From Ulvibacter litoralis (lineage in GTDB: Bacteria > Bacteroidota > Bacteroidia > Flavobacteriales > Flavobacteriaceae), in assembly GCF_900102055.1 (NCBI RefSeq), contig NZ_FNBA01000004.1:124001-188000 (forward strand): a stretch of 64,000 nucleotides of DNA, written 5' to 3'. Shown piece by piece: positions 54,236-63,092 of this stretch; position 1 is the first letter of the stretch; every line of letters starts with the position of its first letter. The notes under the pieces are model-generated. The model did not search any database. It had not been told where the DNA came from and saw only the letters and a list, made by a program, of their open reading frames with translations. The translations under genes were made by a program, and so were the position numbers.

Positions 54236-54922
54236 TTAAAAGTTCGGACTTAAATTATATTCTTTGTAGAAATCGTCTAAAATAGCTAAGACTTCATCTT
54301 CCGTATCTACTAAATGTACTAAATCTAAATCACCTTCGCTAATGTTTCCTTCAGCAAGCAATGTTCCTTTGATCCAATCGAATAAACCGCCCCAAAATTC
54401 TCTTCCAACTAGAATAAGCGGAAATTTATCAATTTTATGTGTTTGTATTAAGGTAAATGCTTCAAAAAACTCATCCAAAGTTCCAAAACCACCAGGCATG
54501 ACCACAAACCCTTGTGAATATTTTACAAACATCACTTTCCGAACAAAAAAGTAATCAAAATCAATACTTTTATCACTGTCAATATACGGGTTGTCATGTT
54601 GTTCAAAAGGAAGGGTAATGTTTAAACCTACAGAGGTTCCTCCAGCCAAGTGTGCTCCTTTATTTCCAGCTTCCATAATTCCAGGACCACCACCTGTAAT
54701 TACACCGTAGCCGTGTTCTGTGATTTTTTTAGCAACACGCTCTGCTAATTTATAGTATTTATGATCTGGTTTGGTTCGTGCCGATCCGAAAATAGAAACA
54801 CAAGGACCAATCCGGCTCATTTTTTCATATCCATTTACAAATTCTCCCAAAATTTTAAAAATAGCCCAAGAGTCATTTGTTTTTACTTGATTCCAATTTT
54901 TAGGTGTTGTTTCGTCTCTCAT
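54236..54922 (-). CDS. LOG-family nucleotide phosphoribohydrolase-like protein
   Basis: A 228-aa Rossmann-like protein of the LOG/TIGR00730 family, whose members split base from nucleoside 5'-monophosphates. Motifs are 'CVSIFGSARTKPDHKYYKLA', 'GYGVITGGGPGIMEAGNKGA' and the signature 'VMPGGFGTLDEFFEAFTLIQ' (PGGxGTxxE). It is cytoplasmic. The last 150 residues are typical. It precedes the nuclease gene on the same strand and follows uvrA in the same direction. Confidence 0.92.
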   Translation of the reverse strand: MRDETTPKNWNQVKTNDSWAIFKILGEFVNGYEKMSRIGPCVSIFGSARTKPDHKYYKLAERVAKKITEHGYGVITGGGPGIMEAGNKGAHLAGGTSVGLNITLPFEQHDNPYIDSDKSIDFDYFFVRKVMFVKYSQGFVVMPGGFGTLDEFFEAFTLIQTHKIDKFPLILVGREFWGGLFDWIKGTLLAEGNISEGDLDLVHLVDTEDEVLAILDDFYKEYNLSPNF

Positions 54923-54956
54923 TATAAGCGTTTTCTTTTCTATGTATGCTTTTAGG

Positions 54957-57788
54957 CTAAAGTAATTCTTTTTTAAGGAAACTTGCCGTATAGCTTTTTT
55001 TGTTTTTAATTACTTCTTCGGGAGTACCTTTTACCAATACTTTTCCTCCATTTTTACCGCCTTCAGGACCAATGTCTATGATATAATCTACTGTTTTTAT
55101 AACATCTAAATTGTGTTCAATAATCAGCACTGTATTTCCTTTATCGACCAATTTATTAAGCACTAACATAAGCACTCTTATGTCTTCAAAGTGTAATCCT
55201 GTGGTAGGTTCATCTAAAATATAAAAGGTGTTTCCGGTGTCTCTTTTAGACAATTCAGTTGCCAGTTTTATACGTTGTGCTTCTCCTCCAGAAAGTGTGG
55301 TAGATTGTTGTCCGAGTGTGATGTATCCCAAACCAACATCTCGAATGGTTTTTAATTTTCTAAAGATCTTCGGAATCAATTCGAAATAGCCACAAGCTTC
55401 TTCAATAGTCATTTCAAGGACATCGTATATCGACTTGCCTTTGTAGCGAATTTCTAACGTCTCACGGTTGAAGCGTTTTCCTTGACAGGTTTCACATTCT
55501 ACATAGACATCCGGAAGAAAGTTCATTTCAATTACGCGCAAACCACCTCCTTTACAGGTTTCACACCTTCCGCCAGCCACGTTAAAACTGAAACGTCCCG
55601 GTTTATAACCACGGATCATCGCTTCAGGAACTTTGGCAAAAAGGCTTCTTATTTCTGAAAATACCCCTGTATAGGTCGCAGGATTTGAACGAGGCGTTCT
55701 TCCAATGGGCGACTGATTAATGTCAATGACTTTATCGAGGTGCTCTAAGCCTGTAATTTTTTTATACGGCATTGGTTTTTTTACACCGTTGAAAAAATGT
55801 GCATTTAAAATAGGGTAGAGGGTTTCATTAATCAACGTAGATTTTCCACTTCCTGAAACGCCTGTGACACCAATCATTTTTCCTAAAGGAATCTCGATGG
55901 ACACATTTTTTAGGTTGTTTCCCGTTGCGCCGGTAAGTTTTAAGGTTTTTCCGTTGCCTTCTCTTCGTTTCTTCGGAATTTCAATGGCTTTCGTTCCATT
56001 AAGATAGGCAGCGGTTAAGGTATTGTGTTTTAGTATTTCTGAAGGTGTGCCTTCCGAAACAATCTCTCCACCATGTTTTCCTGCAGCAGGACCGATATCA
56101 ATTACATAATCGGCATGCTCTATCATGTCTTTGTCGTGTTCTACCACAATAACAGAGTTACCAATGTCTCGTAACGAAACTAAGGATTGAATCAATTTCT
56201 CATTATCGCGTTGGTGTAATCCGATACTTGGTTCGTCTAAAATGTATAAAACACCCACCAGCTGCGAACCAATTTGTGTCGCCAATCGAATACGTTGTGC
56301 TTCTCCGCCTGATAATGACTTAGAACTTCGGTCTAATGCTAGATAGGTTAATCCAACATCGACTAAAAACTGAAGCCTTGTGCGTACCTCTTTGATGATT
56401 TCTTGTGCAATTTTTAGTTGCGTCTCAGAAAGATCTTTTTCTAGATTTTGAAACCAAGCTGCAAGCTCGATCACATCCATATGAGCGAGTTCGGCAATGT
56501 TTTTACCGTTAACTTTAAAGTATAACGATTCTTTCCGAAGGCGTGCTCCATTACATTCCGGACAATTTACTTTGTCCATATACTCTTTCGCCCAACGTTG
56601 TAATGATTTCGATTCGTTGGTTTCATAAGTGTTCTGAAGAAAATGTACGACTCCTTCAAATTCAATTTTATAATTTCTGGTAATTCCGAGAGTTTTCGAC
56701 TCAACGTCAAATTTTTCATTTCCGCCGTAAAAAATAACTTCCTTGGCATTTTTCGGAATACTTTCAAAAGGGTCGCTTAGTTTAAATTGGAAACGTTCGG
56801 CAATTAATTCTAGTTGCTTAAAAACCCAATTGTTCTTTTGCGGTCCTTGTGGTGCCAACGCACCTTGTTTAATTGATAGTTTTGGGTTGGGAACAACCTT
56901 ATCTATGTTCACTTCGTGTAATTGCCCCAATCCTTTACAGTGTGGACACATTCCTTTAGGCGAATTAAACGAAAAGTTATTTGGTTCTGGGTTAGGGTAA
57001 GAGATTCCACTTGTTGGACACATCAACTCCCGACTAAAAAAACGGACGTTGTCGGTTTCATTGTCTAATACCATAAGTACGTTGTCTCCATGATACATCG
57101 CTGTCACAATGGTTTCGGACAAGCGTTTGTCGTTATCAGAATCTTCAGAAATTTTAAGACGATCAATTACAATTTCGATATCGTGATTTTTATATCGGTC
57201 AATTTTCATTCCCTTCACGATATCTTTTACGACACCATCAACACGTACCTTCAGAAAGCCTTGTTTAGCGATTTGTTCAAATAATTCGCGGTAATGTCCT
57301 TTTCTAGAACGTACGACTGGCGCAAGCACACTAACTTTTTTATCTTTAAAATGGGTAAGAATAAGTTGTTTTATTTGTTCGTCGTCGTAGCTCACCATTT
57401 TCTCTCCCGTATTGAAACTATAGGCATCACTAGCTCTGGCATAAAATAGACGAAGAAAATCGTAAATCTCGGTAATGGTACCAACGGTTGATCTCGGACT
57501 ACGACTAGTGGTTTTCTGCTCGATGGCAATTACGGGTGATAATCCTTCAATTTTATCAACATCTGGACGCTCTAAGCTTCCTAAGAATTGGCGAGCATAA
57601 GCGGAGAAAGTTTCTATATAACGACGTTGTCCTTCAGCATAAATAGTATCGAAGGCTAACGAAGATTTTCCGCTTCCTGAAAGCCCTGTGATAACTACTA
57701 ATTTCTCTCTTGGAATTTTTACATCAATGTTCTTAAGGTTGTGTACTCTAGCCCCTAGAACTTCAATACAATCTTCATTTTTTGTCAT
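54957..57788 (-). CDS. uvrA: Excinuclease ABC subunit A
   Basis: Damage-recognition ATPase of nucleotide excision repair. 943 aa with two ABC ATPase modules: first P-loop '[20 protein letters not shown]', second '[20 protein letters not shown]'. The signatures are '[19 protein letters not shown]' and '[17 protein letters not shown]'. Zinc-finger Cys motifs are seen ('CPHCKG', and 'CETCKGGG' with 'CETCQGKRF'). The ATG at 57788 is chosen over a TTG three codons upstream because the -7 box covers that TTG. Confidence 0.97.
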   Translation of the reverse strand: MTKNEDCIEVLGARVHNLKNIDVKIPREKLVVITGLSGSGKSSLAFDTIYAEGQRRYIETFSAYARQFLGSLERPDVDKIEGLSPVIAIEQKTTSRSPRSTVGTITEIYDFLRLFYARASDAYSFNTGEKMVSYDDEQIKQLILTHFKDKKVSVLAPVVRSRKGHYRELFEQIAKQGFLKVRVDGVVKDIVKGMKIDRYKNHDIEIVIDRLKISEDSDNDKRLSETIVTAMYHGDNVLMVLDNETDNVRFFSRELMCPTSGISYPNPEPNNFSFNSPKGMCPHCKGLGQLHEVNIDKVVPNPKLSIKQGALAPQGPQKNNWVFKQLELIAERFQFKLSDPFESIPKNAKEVIFYGGNEKFDVESKTLGITRNYKIEFEGVVHFLQNTYETNESKSLQRWAKEYMDKVNCPECNGARLRKESLYFKVNGKNIAELAHMDVIELAAWFQNLEKDLSETQLKIAQEIIKEVRTRLQFLVDVGLTYLALDRSSKSLSGGEAQRIRLATQIGSQLVGVLYILDEPSIGLHQRDNEKLIQSLVSLRDIGNSVIVVEHDKDMIEHADYVIDIGPAAGKHGGEIVSEGTPSEILKHNTLTAAYLNGTKAIEIPKKRREGNGKTLKLTGATGNNLKNVSIEIPLGKMIGVTGVSGSGKSTLINETLYPILNAHFFNGVKKPMPYKKITGLEHLDKVIDINQSPIGRTPRSNPATYTGVFSEIRSLFAKVPEAMIRGYKPGRFSFNVAGGRCETCKGGGLRVIEMNFLPDVYVECETCQGKRFNRETLEIRYKGKSIYDVLEMTIEEACGYFELIPKIFRKLKTIRDVGLGYITLGQQSTTLSGGEAQRIKLATELSKRDTGNTFYILDEPTTGLHFEDIRVLMLVLNKLVDKGNTVLIIEHNLDVIKTVDYIIDIGPEGGKNGGKVLVKGTPEEVIKNKKSYTASFLKKELL

Positions 57789-57794
57789 AGCTTG

Positions 57795-57802
57795 CAAAGG
57801 TA
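57795..57802 (-). promoter_or_regulatory. -7 box 6 nt before uvrA
   Basis: TACCTTTG on the minus strand, 6 nt before the uvrA ATG. No -33 element at 19-21 nt is obvious. If used, the mRNA would be leaderless or nearly so. Confidence 0.5.
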
Positions 57803-57870
57803 CTCAATTGCAATGAAAATTTTAAACGAGACAAATACCGATTGTATTATTTTTATCTTAAAATTGATTG

Positions 57871-58884
57871 TTATTTTTTGAGTTCACTAGTTAAGAAATA
57901 ATAAAAAGTAGTTGTGAGGAAAAACAGGCAGCTTACTACAAGCGATATACTTACAATAAGAACCAATATTGGAAGGTTTAATAGTAAATATAATAACGGA
58001 AACAATACACCAAAAACAGTTAACATGATAAAAATACAATAGAAATACTGCATGAGTTCAGACATAGAACCTTTACGGGTTTCTTGATCGTTATGTAACA
58101 TAGGAATTACGTCTTTACTCATGTATTCTCCTAATTTTGAAAGGAATACTTCGTTAAATGAAGAATCTTCAAATATAGTGCTATCAATAGTATTTGCTAA
58201 TGTCATTATTTTGTTTTGATGCCTCTCGTAAACGGCTTCAATGTTTAATGCATCTTTGTACGTTCCAAATTTATAACCAAAGTAATACCATAAACCAGCA
58301 CCACTTTTGTGTTCTAGCCACTTTTCGACGATATCTTTGGAATAGTATTTAGGAAAGCTAATATTGGCAACTATTTTTTTGTCCTTCGGACTCGTCATTA
58401 GAAGGGATTTCATCTCTAAATATAAATTCTTTGTATCGGCGAGACTTTTGTTTTCTTGCAAAAATTCGATGGCTAGCTTCGACTTTCCTTTGTAAAACTC
58501 TTTAACCTCAAAAAACGAAAGGTCTTCAAACTCTTCATCAATGTATTCCCTTACTTCCGGAAGCCACATTTTCGATTGTACCAAAAGCTCGATAATAGAT
58601 CTGAAATCGTGCATTTTCTGAGTAGCTTTTCTGAAGTCACTATTTTCAGTTATTTTCGGTTTTTTCTGAATAACAGCTACTGCTGCTAAATAGATCATAA
58701 TGATTGTAGCTAAAAACCCACTAATACCAATTAAAACTGTAGTTAAGTTTGATAGTTGCTCGTTATAAGAAAGAATCTGATCCGATTTTTCCCAAAGCAG
58801 ATAAATTAAACCAATACAAAGAAGACCACTACAAAGTAGGGGGATACTAACAATCAACTCTTTGTGAAAAGTTTTCTTTCTCAT
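57871..58884 (-). CDS. Membrane protein of unknown function
   Basis: A 337-aa protein with two N-terminal helices (about 12-32 and 43-70), a cytoplasmic helical domain of about 200 residues ('HDFRSIIELLVQSKMWLPEV', 'LWYYFGYKFGTYKDAL') and two C-terminal helices (about 275-298 and 300-330). The paired-helix layout with a large soluble centre is like that of some uncharacterised defence or stress membrane proteins, but I find no motif to name a family. It is monocistronic, between uvrA and a 305-nt gap. It has a charged, Lys-rich composition similar to its surroundings. Confidence 0.7.
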   Translation of the reverse strand: MRKKTFHKELIVSIPLLCSGLLCIGLIYLLWEKSDQILSYNEQLSNLTTVLIGISGFLATIIMIYLAAVAVIQKKPKITENSDFRKATQKMHDFRSIIELLVQSKMWLPEVREYIDEEFEDLSFFEVKEFYKGKSKLAIEFLQENKSLADTKNLYLEMKSLLMTSPKDKKIVANISFPKYYSKDIVEKWLEHKSGAGLWYYFGYKFGTYKDALNIEAVYERHQNKIMTLANTIDSTIFEDSSFNEVFLSKLGEYMSKDVIPMLHNDQETRKGSMSELMQYFYCIFIMLTVFGVLFPLLYLLLNLPILVLIVSISLVVSCLFFLTTTFYYFLTSELKK

Positions 58885-59189
58885 ACTTCAATTTCAAAAA
58901 AAAGCAAAAAAAAGCATGACTCAATATAAAATTGAATGCATAGATATAAAACGTTACAAGAGTATTCTAATTGGAGGGAATACGGGGAAGTATAGAAGTT
59001 ATTATAGACTTTTTTTGGTTTAAAATGATTGCTTTTTTTCTAGTGCTTTAAATGGGGTTTGTTCTTTTTCTCCAAGAGCACTATTTACCAAATATTAGAA
59101 TAATTATTGAATAGATGTAGTAATTTACTTACAAATCGATGTGAAGCCTGTCATTTTCGATGAACGACCTATTTTAAGAAGTGTGATGA
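58885..59189. other. Gene-free stretch
   Basis: 305 nt, very AT-rich with several homopolymer runs. I see no ORF of note, no strong hairpin with a T-run and no clear -33/-7 pair. It holds the upstream region of the membrane-protein gene and the downstream end of ggt. Confidence 0.5.
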
Positions 59190-60896
59190 TTAAAATCCTA
59201 TAGCAGTATCATCTCCTCGTTTATCTGCGCCCCCTTCTAGATTTCCATTTGGAAGCACTAGAATTCCGTCAACTTTACCAATAACAGGTGCGTTTTCTAA
59301 ATCGGGAGTATATCCTTTTTGAAGGAGTGTGTCTATGGTTTCCTTCGGAAAGGAATTAGGTTCAAACAATACAGTGTCTGGCAACCATTGATGATGAAAA
59401 CGAGGCGCGTTAACCGCTTCTTGAATGTTCATATCATATTCATACACATTTAGAATGGTTTGAAGTACTGATGTAATAATTGTTGAACCTCCGGGAGTTC
59501 CGACACTCATCCATAACTTACCATCCTTTTCAACCAATGTTGGTGTCATAGAGCTTAGCATTCGTTTATGTGGTGCAATGGCATTTGCTTCTCCGCCTAT
59601 GAGTCCGAACATATTGGGTTCCCCAGGCTTAGCGCTAAAGTCGTCCATTTCATTGTTCAGAAAAAAACCAAGATCTTTTGAGTATAGTTTAGATCCGAAG
59701 GCAGCATTCAGCGTTGTTGTTACGGCAATAGCATTTCCAAACTGATCTATAATAGAATAGTGTGTTGTTTCAGTGCTCTCGTATCCTTGAATTGTTCCGA
59801 AGGAAACGGAAGAGGAAGGAGTCGCTTTGTCAAATGAAAAATCATCCATTCTCCCTTTTAAATACTGATCGCTAATAAGGGTATCTACAGGAATCTCTAC
59901 ATAATCAGGATCTCCTAAATAGTGACTTCTATCTGCATACGCACGGCGTTCGGCTTCGGTAATCACTTGAATGGCTTTTACACTATTGTGACCATACTCT
60001 TTTAAAGGATAAGGTGCTATTGATTTTAATATTTGAGCAAGGCATATTCCGCCACTAGAAGGTGGAGACATGGAGATAATACGTAAATCTTTATAATCGA
60101 AAACAATAGGTTCTCGCCATTCTGCTTCATAAGCGTTAAGATCTTCTAAGGTGATGATTCCATTTTTGGATTGTAAAAAAGCGACTAATTTTTTTCCAGT
60201 CTCCCCATTGTAAAATTCCGAGCGACCTTCCGAAGAAATTCGACTAAGGGTATTTGCTAACGCGATGTTTTTAATGGTGTCGCCGGCTTTATGAGGTTGT
60301 GTGTATAACGAAGGCTCTCCATTTACTTGTTCAAAAATAGGTCCATATTCTATAAAACGATCTGCTTGTTGGGGCGTAATAACATAGCCTCTGTTTGCTA
60401 ATTCGATAACAGGTTGTATCAATTCCTCAATGGGAAGGGAGCCTAGTTTTTCATGCACGGCAAAAATACCGGCGATCGTTCCAGGAACTCCAACGGCCAA
60501 TCCTCCAATTTTACTTTTTTCTTGTATATAAGTTCCATTTTCATCCAAATACATATCTTTTTTTGAAGCCATTGGTGCTTTTTCACGATAATCTAAAGCG
60601 CCAATTTCTCCGTATTGTGTTCTATAAACCATAAAACCGCCGCCTCCTAAGTTACCCGCATAGGGATAAGTAACCGCCAATGCTAACTCGGTTGCTACCA
60701 TGGCGTCAAAAGCGTTTCCTCCGCTTTCCATAATATCACTTCCTATTTTTGATGCTTCTTCGCGCGCAGAAACTACCATCGCATTTTGAGTTATAAGTCC
60801 GTTAATAGGAAGGGTAGGAGCTACAGGGGATTGTTTTATCGATTCTTTGCAAGAGAGGCACAATGCAATGGTTGCTATAAATAAAACGTGTTTCAT
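59190..60896 (-). CDS. ggt: Gamma-glutamyltransferase (probable lipoprotein)
   Basis: Cleaves gamma-glutamyl bonds of glutathione and related peptides. 568 aa. The Ntn-hydrolase autoprocessing site is 'YESTETTHYSIIDQFGNAIA' (Thr nucleophile of TTHYS, about residue 375), and 'MSSMTPTLVEKDGKLWMSVG' and 'GTPGGSTIITSVLQTILNVY' follow. The N-terminus 'ALCLSCKESIKQ' looks like a lipobox (Cys about 17) followed by a charged export signal, so it may be an envelope lipoprotein. It overlaps the ACP phosphodiesterase-like gene by 4 nt. Confidence 0.94.
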   Translation of the reverse strand: MKHVLFIATIALCLSCKESIKQSPVAPTLPINGLITQNAMVVSAREEASKIGSDIMESGGNAFDAMVATELALAVTYPYAGNLGGGGFMVYRTQYGEIGALDYREKAPMASKKDMYLDENGTYIQEKSKIGGLAVGVPGTIAGIFAVHEKLGSLPIEELIQPVIELANRGYVITPQQADRFIEYGPIFEQVNGEPSLYTQPHKAGDTIKNIALANTLSRISSEGRSEFYNGETGKKLVAFLQSKNGIITLEDLNAYEAEWREPIVFDYKDLRIISMSPPSSGGICLAQILKSIAPYPLKEYGHNSVKAIQVITEAERRAYADRSHYLGDPDYVEIPVDTLISDQYLKGRMDDFSFDKATPSSSVSFGTIQGYESTETTHYSIIDQFGNAIAVTTTLNAAFGSKLYSKDLGFFLNNEMDDFSAKPGEPNMFGLIGGEANAIAPHKRMLSSMTPTLVEKDGKLWMSVGTPGGSTIITSVLQTILNVYEYDMNIQEAVNAPRFHHQWLPDTVLFEPNSFPKETIDTLLQKGYTPDLENAPVIGKVDGILVLPNGNLEGGADKRGDDTAIGF

Positions 60897-61477
60897 AATG
60901 ATTTTAATTTGTTTTCAGAAAAGTCAATTAATTCAGAAAAAAAAGAAGTGAATTCAGTTTCAAATTCGGTGTAGTATTTTTCAAGCTCGATAACGGCAAA
61001 ATTCATTTTAGAAATCCCTTTGGTACGAACATTCATTTGATCTAATATGTTGCTTATTCCAGGAACTGTTGCGTAGCTCAATAACCAATTGTCGGCCATC
61101 ATGTAGGGCATCATTCGCTGAATACGAGTAGGGAGTATTTCAAAATTTACGCGAAGTAACTCATAAAAATCCTGTATATATTCATCTAAAGGCTGCGGAT
61201 GGTATTTACTCCAATTTTTTGCTAAGTAATGATCATATAGAATATCTACAATTACACCACTGTAATGTCCGTAGTTTTCGTGCAAGCGGGCAGTGCTTTT
61301 TCGCACAGTAGGATGCTGGTCTGTATAGCTGTCTATCCCTCTGTGTAAAAGGATTCCTTTCTGAATGCTTTCGGGGTATTTCAGGTACTTTTTGCCTTTA
61401 ATTCCGTCCGCAATAAAATTGCCAATTGTAACTCCTTCATCGTTGCCGGAAAGGTAAATGTGTGCTAAAAAATTCAT
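60893..61477 (-). CDS. Acyl carrier protein phosphodiesterase homologue (AcpH/DUF479)
   Basis: A 194-aa HD-like protein of the AcpH family. The opening 'MNFLAHIYLSGNDEGVTIGN' with 'FIADGIKGKKYLKYPESIQK' and 'LLHRGIDSYTDQHPTVRKST' is the family hallmark, and 'VDILYDHYLAKNW' gives the D-H pair. E. coli AcpH removes phosphopantetheine from ACP. Whether this homologue does so is not established. It overlaps ggt by 4 nt and is divergent from glmM. Confidence 0.88.
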   Translation of the reverse strand: MNFLAHIYLSGNDEGVTIGNFIADGIKGKKYLKYPESIQKGILLHRGIDSYTDQHPTVRKSTARLHENYGHYSGVIVDILYDHYLAKNWSKYHPQPLDEYIQDFYELLRVNFEILPTRIQRMMPYMMADNWLLSYATVPGISNILDQMNVRTKGISKMNFAVIELEKYYTEFETEFTSFFSELIDFSENKLKSL

Positions 61478-61598
61478 TCAATAAATATATGTATTTTTAA
61501 GCGTTTAAACTTCCAGATTGAATAGATTACCAAAACATTAATTTTAATAGTTATTCAACTATACTAGTAATTAATGCGCATGGCTTTATTCTAACCCT

Positions 61599-61606
61599 TA
61601 TATTTG
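61599..61606 (+). promoter_or_regulatory. -7 box upstream of glmM
   Basis: TATATTTG fits TAnnTTTG and ends 63 nt before the glmM ATG, giving an mRNA leader of about 58 nt. The -33 element is not clear. Confidence 0.45.
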
Positions 61607-61669
61607 CACAGATTTCATATATTTTACTAGGAAACCTATTTTTTAAGAAAGAAAAACAAGATTTAGAAA

Positions 61670-63058
61670 ATGACTTTAATAAAATCAATTTCAGGAATAC
61701 GTGGTACCATTGGTGGTGCTCAAGGAGATAATTTAACCCCAATAGATGCAGTTAAATATGCTGCGGCTTACGGAACATGGGTAAAACAACAACGAACAAA
61801 GGAAGAGTATCGAGTAGTCGTTGGGCGTGATGCACGAATTTCGGGGAAAATGGTTCAAGAACTCGTCATGCAAACCTTGGTAGGAATGGGGATACATGTT
61901 ATAGATCTTGGGCTGTCTACAACTCCAACCGTTGAGGTTGCTGTGGCATTAGAGCATGCAGATGGAGGTATTATTTTAACAGCGAGCCATAATCCAAAAC
62001 AATGGAATGCTTTAAAACTTTTAAATAGCAAAGGAGAATTTTTAAATTCAGCTGCAGGACAAGAAATTCTTGACATTGCAGAAAAAGGAGATATTACGTT
62101 TGCTGAGGTAGATGATTTAGGGGAAATTTCGATTAATGATGCGTACATCGATTTGCATATTGATGAAATTTTAAACCTTCCATTAGTCAACATTGACGCA
62201 ATTAAAAAGGCAAAGTTTAAAGTGGTTGTAGATGCCGTAAATTCAACTGGAGGAATTGCAGTGCCGTTATTATTAGAAGCATTGGGTGTAGAAACAGTAA
62301 AATTGTACTGTACTCCAAACGGTGAGTTTCCACACAATCCAGAACCATTAAAAGAACATCTTTCAGATCTAATGGAACTTGTAGTAAAAGAAAATGCTGA
62401 CTTTGGATTGGTAGTAGATCCAGATGTAGATAGATTGGCCTTTGTAGATGAAAAGGGAGAGATGTTTGGCGAAGAATATACCTTGGTTGCAGTAGCTGAT
62501 TATATTTTGCAAAACACCAACGGAAATACAGTTTCAAACATGTCTTCTTCTCGCGCATTACGAGATGTGACGAAGAAGCATGGAGGTGTCTATACGGCAA
62601 GTGCTGTAGGAGAAGTAAATGTGGTTGAGAAAATGAAAGAGACAAATGCTGTTATTGGTGGTGAAGGTAATGGAGGAATTATCTATCCTGAACTTCATTA
62701 TGGAAGAGATAGTCTGGTAGGAATTGCTTTGTTTTTAAGTTATTTAGCCGATATAAATATTTCTGTTAGTCAACTTCGGAAAGAGTATCCTTCTTACTTT
62801 ATGAGTAAAAAGAAGATCGAGCTTACACCACAATTAGATGTGGATGCAATTTTGAGTGAAATGGCAAATAAGTATGCTTCCGAAGAAATTAATTTAATTG
62901 ATGGTGTAAAAATAGATTTTGAAAAAAATTGGGTACATCTTCGAAAATCCAATACTGAACCAATCATACGTATTTACACGGAAGCGCTGTCTCAAAAGGA
63001 AGCAGACTCCCTAGCCGATAGGGTAATAGGAGAAATAAAGATGGTTGCAAATCTATAA
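61670..63058 (+). CDS. glmM: Phosphoglucosamine mutase
   Basis: Interconverts glucosamine 6- and 1-phosphate for cell-wall precursors. 462 aa. The catalytic phosphoserine loop is 'GGIILTASHNPKQWNALKLL' (TASHNP, about residue 102), the metal loop 'FGLVVDPDVDRLAFVDEKGE' (DPDVDR), the sugar-binding loop 'VIGGEGNGGIIYPELHYGRD' (GEGNGG) and the phosphate loop 'RKSNTEPIIRIY'. In this phylum annotators use GlmM for such proteins, but a general phosphohexomutase role is hard to exclude. Confidence 0.92.
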   Translation: MTLIKSISGIRGTIGGAQGDNLTPIDAVKYAAAYGTWVKQQRTKEEYRVVVGRDARISGKMVQELVMQTLVGMGIHVIDLGLSTTPTVEVAVALEHADGGIILTASHNPKQWNALKLLNSKGEFLNSAAGQEILDIAEKGDITFAEVDDLGEISINDAYIDLHIDEILNLPLVNIDAIKKAKFKVVVDAVNSTGGIAVPLLLEALGVETVKLYCTPNGEFPHNPEPLKEHLSDLMELVVKENADFGLVVDPDVDRLAFVDEKGEMFGEEYTLVAVADYILQNTNGNTVSNMSSSRALRDVTKKHGGVYTASAVGEVNVVEKMKETNAVIGGEGNGGIIYPELHYGRDSLVGIALFLSYLADINISVSQLRKEYPSYFMSKKKIELTPQLDVDAILSEMANKYASEEINLIDGVKIDFEKNWVHLRKSNTEPIIRIYTEALSQKEADSLADRVIGEIKMVANL

Positions 63059-63092
63059 GTTTTAGTTATTTTAGCGTGTTTAAAGTGATAAA

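Larger units (their letters stand above)
960..62885. repeat. Dispersed 8-mer TTCCGAAG/CTTCGGAA, at least 44 copies
   Basis: Found by eye on both strands: 23 copies read TTCCGAAG and 21 read CTTCGGAA on the plus strand, about 0.7 per kb. They lie in many unrelated genes, in more than one reading frame (S-E, L-P-K, F-G, L-R contexts), and in intergenic DNA at 19156 and 31602. By rough base composition only one or two would be expected by chance. Positions are given in the findings. Confidence 0.75.

Noticed and set aside
57789-57797. TTG start adding three codons to UvrA
   Set aside because: The TTG is inside the TACCTTTG promoter box, and an ATG follows at the expected position.
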